This document shows, in pieces, positions 1 to 7,703 of a stretch of 53,658 bases of DNA. The notes under the pieces were generated by a model that was not told the origin of the DNA, did not search any database, and was given only the letters and a program-made list of their open reading frames with translations. Source of the stretch: Chara braunii (lineage: Eukaryota; Streptophyta; Charophyceae; Charales; Characeae). The translations under genes and the position numbers were made by a program. Every line of letters begins with the position of its first letter. Within the stretch, counting starts at the first letter, position 1. The stretch spans positions 12,547,652-12,601,309 of the forward strand of contig BFEA01000001.1 in assembly GCA_003427395.1 (NCBI GenBank), written 5' to 3'.

Positions 1-560
1 GAACGGGGTTGTGCCATTGCTGAAGCGGGCTTCTCAGCGCGGCTGTTTCCGTGGTCATAATGGATGATGATGCTCGTCTCGGTCACGATCACCTTGTGGA
101 TTGTCATCAGACGACATCGATTTCCCCCTGTTCATAGCAATTCAACCGAGGTCGTGTGAACTTGGCCTGGGAATTTGCTGTGTAGAGGGGAAGCGAAGGC
201 CGTCTGCAGGGGTTGGAGACTTACCTGTTGACCCCTGCGTCGCTCCGCTGGTGGCTGAAGACTTGCCTACTCGTTGTCTGAGGGAGAGAGAGAGAGACAA
301 AAGAGGGAGGGATTAAACCTGCATATCTGATCAAGGGCTGCGTTCGTAGGAGGGAGAGTTGGCTCACGGTTGCAGAAGCGGTGAGCAGGCTGCCGTGGAG
401 CCATAAGGAGGGGCAAGTTGCGGGACTGCAGAATCGCTCAACAGTCGGGGAAAACAACTAGCTGCTGAGCAGAGCAGCGACAGACTAACTCGAGGGTAAA
501 GACTTGGTGGTCAGCCAAGTGCAGTACCAATACTGCAGCATTGGGAGCGAGCCCAGATGA
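1..560. other. Unassigned left-edge sequence, probably element X
   Basis: I recognise no gene here. The longest open frames are about 70-80 codons, overlap on opposite strands and match no family I know. The segment leads directly into the short-repeat array at 562 with no visible boundary, so I infer it belongs to the same non-coding element. The left end of that element lies outside the window or cannot be seen. Confidence 0.3.
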
Positions 561-561
561 T

Positions 562-725
562 GTTCTGCAGACAACTTGCCCTGGATTCCACAGTCCAATT
601 CAGCCGGTGTTCTACAGATGATTCGGCTTATATCCCACAGTCGAGTCAGGCCTGTGTTCTACAGCCAGCTCGGCTTGTGTTTCACAGTCCAAGTTAGCCT
701 ATGATCCATAGCCCTATTCAGCCTG
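562..725 (+). repeat. ~24-bp degenerate tandem array (about 7 units)
   Basis: Seven diverged units of 22-26 bp follow one another. Each begins like TTCTACAG, TTCCACAG or TCCCACAG and ends like TCAGCCTGTG or TCGGCTTGTG. Odd and even units resemble each other (TTCTACAG versus TTTCACAGTC), which suggests a ~48-bp higher-order unit. There is no reading frame through the array. Its function is unknown; it may be part of a structured non-coding transcript with the arrays downstream. Confidence 0.6.
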
Positions 726-1740
726 TTGTACGGGGATCTACGCTGAAGAATGAGCTGGACGACGGGTTATTGGATCGAGCTATGTGTAGATGTTGTGGCC
801 ACGCCTGGCCACTACCGATGCTGTGTGCCAAGGGAGGCTGCCCCTCATTGAGCTTTCCGGCTGCGATATTTGGTTTGTCTTACTGCTGTGCGAACTGCAG
901 GTTGCCGTAGCTGTGCTTTTACTACCGCAGCTGCTGTAGCTGTTACAGACTGCTATAATTATTGAGTAGCGCTGATCCGCTGAGCACGTAGTCTTGCTAG
1001 TCCATTCTACTGTGCGCACAAAATTCTCTTTGAGTGCTTAGTGTTGTGGTTGACTGGTGTTCGGATAGGGTGTGGAGAGAGGAGTGTTTGAACTACGGGG
1101 GAAAGTTGTTCCTGCAGCTTGAAGGAGTAGTTGTAAAGGGGGCTATTGCTGCGAAATTTGAAGACTCGGCAGAGAGTGGACCTTAACAAGTTGATCTGGG
1201 GCTTGACCAAGCTGCTGCAGATTGGCCATCATTGCGGAGCCCTCAGACAGATCAAGATTACCAGGCCCTCTCCAGCGAGTCTGAGAGCATCATTCTTGGA
1301 TCTGAGAGTCTCTACCTTTCTATTTCTATCCTTTCTAACTCTCAGTCTAGTCCTGTGGTTATGAGAGGAAGGCGGCAGGTGGGATTGCAACCCGTAGGTC
1401 CGCATCAAGATTTTGTGGGGAGTCCACCCACCGATTGCGGGAGCTCTGCCGGAACCTAGGCGAGGTTCTGGAGGCAGGGAACCTTCAGGTAAATCATCTT
1501 CATCCGTATAGCCTATTACTACCCATGTTTGCCTATATCCCCCTGCAGTAAGATTATTGTATGCATGCGATTGTCCCTATGGTTTTTGCTTTCTCTTCAG
1601 GACCTAATCAGACTAACTGGAAAGAATGTGTGAGAGTGAAGCCTAAGTTTCTACTTTGTTCTGATTGAAAGCAGACTAAGGATGAATTGGGGGAAGGTGG
1701 AAGGAAGGTAGACTGCATGCGTTTGACCGGGTCAACCGAA
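726..1740. other. Unassigned DNA between repeat arrays
   Basis: I see no supported gene. There are runs of GCTGC/GCAGC-like words around 780-960 (for example CCGCAGCTGCTGTAGCTG), and short ORFs of fewer than 80 codons on both strands. The stretch joins the 24-bp array to the hairpin array and is best read as body of the same non-coding element. Confidence 0.3.
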
Positions 1741-2426
1741 GCCTGAGCATTGTTTCTACTGTGAATGACTCAGGGCTATGTTTATTTGGCTGTTTTCTGA
1801 AGGACCAGGCATTGTTTCTATTGTGAATGGCCTTGTCGCTGTGTTTATTTGATTGTTTTCTGGGGAGTCAGACATTGTTTCTACTGTGAATGGCCTGACT
1901 ACCTTAGTTAACTCTGAGGGTTGCCTGATTGAAGGGGTTTAAATTCTTGTTTATTTTTTAGGGACAACTTTTGGTCCAAGGCTAAGCATTGTTTCCATGG
2001 TGAATGGTTTAGCCTGAAAACCACGCACATAATTTAAACTAAGTATAAAGGAAAGTATTTTATGTATATTTGCATGTGAACTGGCAGCTGGGCATTGTTT
2101 CTACTGTGAATGGTCCAGCGTTAAGCCATATCATTAAGAAGAGAAAAAGAAAAATACAAAGTATAAATGAAAATAGTTTGGGCAAGCTGAACATTGTTTC
2201 TACTGTGAATGGTTCAGTCCCCTGCCCATATTTGCTTTTTCTTTTGAAAACAAAGTCAGAGAAATACTAATTTTTTGGATATTAAACAGCTCAGGACGAC
2301 TAGGCATTGTTTCCATGGCGAATGGCCTAGTCATCTGCCCAAAAGAAGAAAGAAGTAGTTGTGCAAGCTGTTCGTGTATATCATGAAGACAAGCTGGGCA
2401 TTGTTTCCATGGCGAATGGTCCAGCT
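1741..2426 (+). repeat. Array of eight hairpins with constant 19-nt loop and covarying stems
   Basis: Eight copies of a 35-nt module start at 1741, 1803, 1866, 1980, 2086, 2185, 2298 and 2392. Each is an 8-nt arm, a 19-nt core of form ATTGTTTCYAYKGYGAATG, and an 8-nt complementary arm. The core is nearly invariant while the arms differ (GACTAGGC/GCCTAGTC; GGCTAAGC/GTTTAGCC; AGCTGAAC/GTTCAGTC), yet pairing holds at 6-8 positions including G-U wobbles. Inside each core, ATT can also pair with AAT. Spacers of 27-79 bp are unrelated. Covariation implies selection on, or copying of, an RNA or cruciform structure. I know no named family with this loop. Whether it is transcribed is unknown. Confidence 0.85.
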
Positions 2427-2699
2427 CTATGTCTTATGTAAGATGAGTATAAGGATTCAAGAACTTCAAGATTCATGAACTATCTATATGGAATAAACTT
2501 GGGGTGGTGAGAGTACTTACATTGGTGGTTTGGTTTGCATGTGACTGGATGGGATGGCTAGTTTGTTTAAGTTTTATTACTATAGGTAGTTGCTGTAGTT
2601 GCTCGCCACGTGCTAGAGCCATAGGACTTAGTGTCAATTCCTGTTTTTTCTGTAATAACGTTTTTTACTTAGGTCATTTCCTGCATTTTCTGATATCTT

Positions 2700-3425
2700 T
2701 TTCTTATACTTGGCTTTGTATAAATCTTGGCAAGCTACTTTTCCTACGGGAAGCGCTGCCGAAATTTCTACAAATCCAAGAAGTTAGCCAACTTAACTTG
2801 TCAGAGTTCAACCTGTCTTTTCCATATATCTGGCTTAGTTAATATTTGGGAAGTCTCCCTTTCTAAAGGGATTGCTGCCCAAAAATTTGCTAATTAAGGG
2901 AGTTGGACAAAATTGAACTTTGGAAAGTCAAAGTTACTTTCAAAATTTGAACTTAGTCTTGTATAAATTTTGGAATAACACTTTTTTAGAGGGAGCGCTA
3001 CCGAAATTTCTTACAAAATTAAAGGAGTTAGTTAAATTCAGTCTAAAGTTGAGCTCGAGCTGTTGTTCGAGTTCATATCTGACTTAGTATAAATCTGGGA
3101 AGTTTTCTTTTCTAAAGGGAGTGCTGCCTAAATTTTTACTAATTCAGAGAGTTAGACAAAATTTGATTATCCAGAGTTACAGATTATTTCTGTTTTTGTA
3201 TCTGACTTAGTATAAATCTGGGAAGTCTCATTTTCTAAGGGGAGTGCTGCCCAAATTTCTACTAATTCGGAGAGTTAGATAGAATTTTGACCCTTCAGAC
3301 TTAGAGATTATTTCGGCGTTCATATTTAGACTTATATAAACTCTGGAAAGACACTCTTTTTACGGGAAGCGCTGCCGAAATTTTTCTTAGTTTAAAGGAG
3401 GTAGACTATATTTTGACAGGAGACG
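2700..3425 (+). repeat. ~123-bp tandem array, six units
   Basis: Six diverged units are anchored by GTATAAATCTGGGAAG-like words at about 2718, 2838, 2961, 3087, 3210 and 3334, giving periods of 120-126 bp. Each unit continues with a T-rich stretch, a GGGAAGCGCTGCCGAAAT-like core and an AGGAGTTAG-like word. TTTGGG before and CCCAAA after the core can pair (copy 2), and CCCTTT/AAAGGG can form an inner hairpin. The core word reappears in the 53-bp array at 36324-36518. There is no reading frame through the array. It lies in the same element as the covarying hairpins. Confidence 0.8.
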
Positions 3426-4844
3426 ATTCAGGCAATCCACCCAGAATAGGGGAGATTCTGTAGTTGATCTACATTTAACTTAAGCATTTGGTTTAAAAGT
3501 AGACTTAAGTTTAACTTATAGGGAGATTTTGAGTGAGGATGTATTATGGAGTTGTATTCTCCATACACTTATGATCTTAGCTTGGGGATTGGTCTGCCGT
3601 GTGTTACAGTTTTTTTTTTCAAGTTCAGGGCTAGATCCAGCTTGGTCCTTTTGAGGATCACTTTCTGTTATCGCTGATAACAGGTCGGTTGCCGATTCGT
3701 CGGTCTACGACTCAATTACAACTCTCCCTCCACACTCAACCTAAAAGGCTTTAGCCCTGGTGATCTTCGTTTGTTTTATTAAAGTTTTCACCCGGACTTT
3801 TATTTAATGACCATTTAACAAAGGTACTGAGTATTTAATTAAGGTTGGTTGGACAGGAGGTTTTGGGGCTTGTATGGCTAAAGCGAGGGGTATGAGTGTC
3901 GAAGGTGGTTGGGATTGACTCCGTGTAATGTGTGGGTTGTTGATTTGGTTCGTTGATGTGACTGCAGGTATGTGCTGTGAGTCAGATTCTGGATTTGGTT
4001 GCCTGCGATCACACATATACGTATTATTGTGAGAAACCCCAGTGAGACCGTGAAAAGTGATCGTCATATACTTAACCCTTATATACGTATACATGGGTAT
4101 ACTTGGGATGAATGTTTGCATGGGTTGAAAAATCCCCATATTAAAGCCCCACTCAGAAGCTGGGACTGAGGAACTTAGGGGAGACCCCTACTTCTATTTT
4201 TATTCTTGCTTTTTGATGATTTTCTTAGTCGGACGTTTGGTCCTAGGCTGGGATTCGAGGTCCTTGTCCAGGACATTCCAAGCCCTAGGCTCTGCAGGGC
4301 TGGGGTTTTCTCTCGTGCAGAGCCTATTTGATTTGCCTACCGAGACACTCAGGTCGAGAGCCTAAGGTGCAGCGGTGGCTGCACGACTATTCCTTCAGCC
4401 GTGCAATGTCGTGAAGGGGTAGGCCCTCACGACACTTCAAGTCTGACACTTGAGTGTCATAAGCGGTACTCGGATCCACAAGGGACCGCTTGATTATTGA
4501 CACTACATAGTACGTCATCGTTGCGACTGTTTGTGTACGCCTGCATTGCGAGTTGATATGCAATAGCCCTGCATCCGCGCGGTTTTATACTAAGTTCAGC
4601 GCGCGACGCCTATCCGATTTCCGCATTGGAAAGTTATGGGTTGGCTACCGAGGGGCTAGGAGCGTTGTCGCGTTGTTGGTATTGTGTCGTTTCGTATATA
4701 TGTTGTTTTGTGTGTACGTGTGTTCGTAAAGTGGAGTGCGCGTGGTGTGTGGGATGCGTCCTAGTCGACCGATGATGAATCGCGCTTAGGACCTCAGCCC
4801 CCCCAAGATGTCGGTTCGCGTGCGGGTCCGATAGAGGCGTATTA
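3426..4844. other. Unassigned element X body
   Basis: No gene is supported. The minus-strand frame at 3804-4139 (111 codons) has no recognisable domain. Small inverted repeats occur (TGACACTTGAGTGTCA near 4445) and GC content rises towards 4800. The segment joins the tandem arrays to the conserved terminal segment at 4845 and is most simply the body of one non-coding element. Confidence 0.35.
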
Positions 4845-5187
4845 CCGCGCGTACCCCCTATGCTACAGCGAACGAGAAACGCCCCCGGCTGGTCCACCTC
4901 TGCGATTGCAACTGATTAGCTTTCGTACTGTGGATCGGTAGCTCGGCGGGGATACGCCCACCGAAGGGAGGTGACAGCTCCCGTAAGGTGTAGGTAAGTC
5001 GTGCCTCGCGTAGGCCCTATCCTGTCGTAGGGGCTCGCGAGAGGTATGGCTGGCGCACCCGGCCGGAGCAGCTTGTGGAAGCTCCATGTATATTGCGACG
5101 AAGGGTTCTAAAAACCAACTCCTGCGTGACGCGGCCGGGAGGGTCCCGCGCTGCCCCCGTGCGGTGCCGGACCTATGCGCCCAACAC
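4845..5187 (+). repeat. Element X terminal segment, copy 1 (LTR-like)
   Basis: This ~340-bp segment recurs at 38473-38826 in the same orientation. Shared landmarks in order are CTATGCTACA, a CGCCCCCGG block, CGGTAGCTCGGC, GGTGACAGC, AGGTAAGT, CCTATCCTGTCGTAGGG, GCTGGCGCAC and CCGGAGC, followed by a GTGACGCG-CCGGGAGGG block. The copies are 33.6 kb apart with indels. A directly repeated, GC-rich, non-coding block fits an LTR or terminal module of a large element, but I cannot define TG...CA ends. A tRNA or rRNA origin was considered and not supported. Confidence 0.6.
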
Positions 5188-5204
5188 TGTGTATGCTGTG
5201 AATA

Positions 5205-5300
5205 GTCTAACAAAAACAAGGCTCCAATCTATATTCGTGGGGAGCAGCACGTGCTGGAAACTGGGCCCAGCGTCCCATATGATACTTGTGAAGTTGTGAA
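5205..5300 (-). mobile_element. LINE 3'-end fragment with conserved hairpin (minus)
   Basis: The segment at 5239-5276 reads, on the minus strand, GGGAC-GCTGG ... CCAGC ... GCTCCCC. This is the motif found at the 3' ends of the LINEs at 44748 and 51731. GCTGG/CCAGC and GGGA/TCCC can pair. The flanks match the gap-edge fragment at 41880-41958 (CCATATGGGAC before, ATTGGAGCCTTGTT after), so these two form one subfamily. No coding portion is attached. Confidence 0.55.
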
Positions 5301-5920
5301 GCTTTACAAAAAATTTGGGAAAGTTCGAGGAACGGCTGGCCATTACCCATCTTTGGCTGAAGAATACAGTACATAGAAGTACGACACATTCCACCGCACC
5401 CACCCAACGGAGGTGGTCTTCACATGCCTGAGGAATAGCGACCCGAATCCTCAGACCAAGTCAAGAATATACCTTATTCTGATATCAGACGACATGGAAG
5501 GAGCCCTCCAACTGGCGGTCATCCTTCCTTCCAGTCCGTACCCGGGCCTGGACCATGAAATGTGGATGGAATTCTGCAAATGGAACACCTCCCTGCTGAA
5601 AAAGAACCAATTTCAAGCATACATCAATGACATGTGGTCATGTTGGCAAAGCAAAAAACACGAACTAGATTCAGAAATCACTTACGGCTTATACTTTATA
5701 GCAAAGAGGGCCAAGGGGTTCTGACCCTCCTCTACAAAAGGTGATAAGATGAACATAAAAAAATACAGGCCAATAAGTGGCAATAACCCTGACAGTAGTA
5801 TATAAAATGTTGGCCAAGAGTCTGGCAAATGGGATGGTTGCAGTATATCATGCACCTGGCCCAAATTGGCTTCATCTAGAAATTCTGGAATAGAAACATC
5901 CAAAGGCCATACTCTTGGTC
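5300..5920 (+). pseudogene. LINE pol, upstream part of RT (dead, split by a SINE)
   Basis: The plus-strand frame at 5413-5724 and its continuation carry plant LINE features: a WNTSLLKKNQF-like segment, then TLLYK..DKMNIKKYRPISG at about 5720-5785, the usual entry to the RT domain (family consensus ...KKGD..NYRPIS). The frame is broken by a TGA after RAKGF (about 5722) and by frameshifts. Sequence similarity stops at 5920, where a SINE is inserted, and the RT resumes at 7024. The 5' end of the element is not evident. The upstream endonuclease domain is absent or unrecognisable, so this is a truncated, inactive copy. Confidence 0.7.
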
Positions 5921-6157
5921 CCGTCGGCTAGCTCAGTAGGTTTCATGCCTGAGCGGCACCGCGTAGGTGCTGGGTTCTATTCCCGTTGCCGTCACTTTCA
6001 GTGGTCTGAAGGATTGGTGGCCGTGCCACCCTGTAACCCGTTGCAATGAGGGAGCATCGGGCCAAGTGGAAGTGGCTGCTCAGGTCCTGCTGCGGCCGGT
6101 CGGGACACACCCAATACATACATATCCAATAAAAAGAGCTCTGAGGTTGAGTTCTTA

Positions 6158-6694
6158 GGGTTTCGTTAGACACTCCTAAAAGTGCTTGTTTTTAGGATTG
6201 CGTCTTGGTTGCACGCAATCCTAAATCCAATTTTGAGATTGAAAATGTGAAAACGACGTTAGGACGAGTCCTAAAGGATTTAGGATTCCCCAGGCAAAAT
6301 TGTCCTAAATTTTCCAGTAGCCCCCGACCTACTGAAAGATTTAGGATTCCCTCATTTCACGGACTCGTTGCGTCGCATGCATGGCACCGTTGACACGGAG
6401 TTGCTGGTGCAGAAGCGGTCCGTCGGGTCAGTGGTAGGACATCGGAGGTTTTCTGCGGGTCGACGCGGGCAACGGCCACGAACAGTAGCCGTTGGTGGGG
6501 ATTGGATGGACATTGGCAGGAATGGACGGACATTGGCAACGCGGCTGCGTATACGCATATGAAAACTGGCCGCGGGAGAATCCTAAAAGATGACTCTTAG
6601 GATTGCGTGTAACAACGCCACACGAAATCCTAAAAATCCTTTAGGACTCGTCCTAAAAATTTTAGGATTCTTTTAGGAGTGTCTAACGAGACCC
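6158..6694. mobile_element. PIF/Harbinger-like MITE, 537 bp, TSD TTA
   Basis: Terminal inverted repeats begin GGGTTTCGTTAGACACTCC at 6158 and GGGTCTCGTTAGACACTCC on the other strand at 6694, and extend through CTAAAA (24 bp, one mismatch). Both ends are flanked by the trinucleotide TTA (6155-6157 and 6695-6697), the classic PIF/Harbinger target duplication. The interior is rich in inverted TTAGGATT words, including a TTAGGATTGCGT...ACGCAATCCTAA hairpin at about 6193-6226. There is no transposase frame, so it is non-autonomous. It lies inside the SINE and is therefore younger than it. Confidence 0.9.
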
Positions 6695-6810
6695 TTAGTC
6701 AGAATCATCATAGCTGACATTCATAATTACGATGCTTATCAGGGTTGAGACCCTCAATTTCACGATATTTCCAGAGGCAAAAAAACTCTCAACATACCTG
6801 TCACAACATA

Positions 6811-6948
6811 AGCTCAATAAGGAAGCTCAATAAGGAAGCTCAATAAGTCATGATCATGACGTATAATCTACAATAATAACTTCCATAAAATAAGGAAGCT
6901 CAATAAGTCATGATCATGACATATAATCTACAATAATAACTTCCATAA
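6811..6948 (+). repeat. Two 60-bp direct repeats with a 14-bp palindrome
   Basis: The unit AATAAGGAAGCTCAATAAG followed by the palindrome GTCATGATCATGAC and ATAATCTACAATAATAACTT occurs twice with a period of exactly 60 bp (palindromes at 6847-6860 and 6907-6920). Shorter GGAAGCTCAATAA iterations precede it. It lies in the 3' half of the SINE insertion. Confidence 0.8.
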
Positions 6949-7023
6949 CAATCTCGAATTACCCAGGGTCGGTCACCTGTGGATATATCTCAAGACTGTC
7001 GTCCTTTTTTTTTTTATAAAAAA

Positions 7024-7440
7024 AAGGTCATACTCTTGGTCAACAAAATACTCGGATTATTCGAACAATCGAATCACAACACAACCATTATTTTGATAGA
7101 GTTTGAGAAAGCCTATGATCACGTCGATTGGTTCTTCCTTGATCGATGCCTGGAAATCATGAATTCCAGCCTGGTCTTCAGACTGTGGGTGATAATACTG
7201 ATTGGGAACGCGACCATTTATGCACAAGTGAACGACCCCCTCGCACCAGTAACTCGATTGGCCAGGTCGATCAGATAAGGCGACCCAGTAACTCCCTTTC
7301 TCTTTGTCATCGTAATGGAAGCATTGCTAATTTAAGGCATGACAAGGACCTAAAAAAAAATCAAAGTGGCATACATCCCCGAGGAGGCCATCCTGATCTG
7401 CTTCCGGTTTGGTGATAATTTGGCCATAATGGTGGACGTA
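7024..7440 (+). pseudogene. LINE reverse transcriptase core (dead)
   Basis: This continues the frame broken at 5920. RT motif A is clear as ILIEFEKAYDHVDW (about 7093-7134; family LDFEKAYDxVxW, catalytic Asp). Motif B reads SIR-stop-GDPVTPFLFVIVMEAL, the family form being RQGDPLSPxLF, so the TAA at 7276-7278 replaces a CAA glutamine codon. Motif C is eroded to FGDNLAIMV at about 7405-7431 where YADD/FADD is expected, so the second catalytic aspartate is lost. Frameshifts occur between the motifs. The product would be the element's own reverse transcriptase. Confidence 0.85.
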
Positions 7441-7610
7441 ACAGAGGAGAACATGGAAGAAAAGTTTCACAACACGTCTGACATGTCAGTGAACTGGGGC
7501 ATCAAAACTCAAGGATGGTGAATACACTATCAAAGGGGAAGGTTAGTGGAAGAACCAGAAATTAATTGGCTTGCAAAGGAAGCACTAGTGAAAGTCCTTG
7601 GGGTACTAAG

Positions 7611-7703
7611 GACAGCAGACGGTCGCCCAACGACTACTAATGACAGCAGACGGTCGCCCAACAACTACTAATGACAGCAGACGGTCGCCCAACGACTAAT
7701 GAC
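7611..7703 (+). repeat. 31-bp triplicated segment in the dead LINE
   Basis: Three units of GACAGCAGACGGTCGCCCAA plus CGACTACTAAT start at 7611, 7642 and 7673, with at most a single-base change in the first two and a short deletion in the third. The expansion lies in the decayed LINE between RT and the C-terminal region and is most likely a replication-slippage product after inactivation. Confidence 0.85.

Larger units (their letters stand above)
5921..7023 (+). mobile_element. tRNA-headed SINE inserted in the LINE (contains a MITE)
   Basis: The insertion begins with a tRNA-like head: box A TAGCTCAGTAGG at 5929-5940 and box B GGTTCTATTCC at 5973-5983. It ends in an A-rich tail at 7013-7023. 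It is bracketed by an 18-bp target-site duplication, AAGGCCATACTCTTGGTC (5903-5920) against AAGGTCATACTCTTGGTC (7024-7041), with one mismatch. Removing the insertion rejoins the LINE reading frame (...ILLVNKILGLFEQ). Excluding the internal MITE, the SINE is about 560 bp, long for a SINE, partly through a 60-bp duplication near its 3' end. The head is not a functional tRNA gene because no acceptor-stem partner follows. Confidence 0.75.

Noticed and set aside
1741-2426. CRISPR-like array (repeat with variable spacers)
   Set aside because: Spacing is irregular (62-114 bp), the flanking arms covary rather than being identical repeats, there are no cas genes, and the context is clearly eukaryotic.
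5921-5992. Functional tRNA genes at SINE heads (also 22841, 24488, 47391, 49866, 50170)
   Set aside because: Box A and box B are present but no acceptor-stem complement or anticodon stem of proper geometry was found, and each continues into a SINE-type body or tail.
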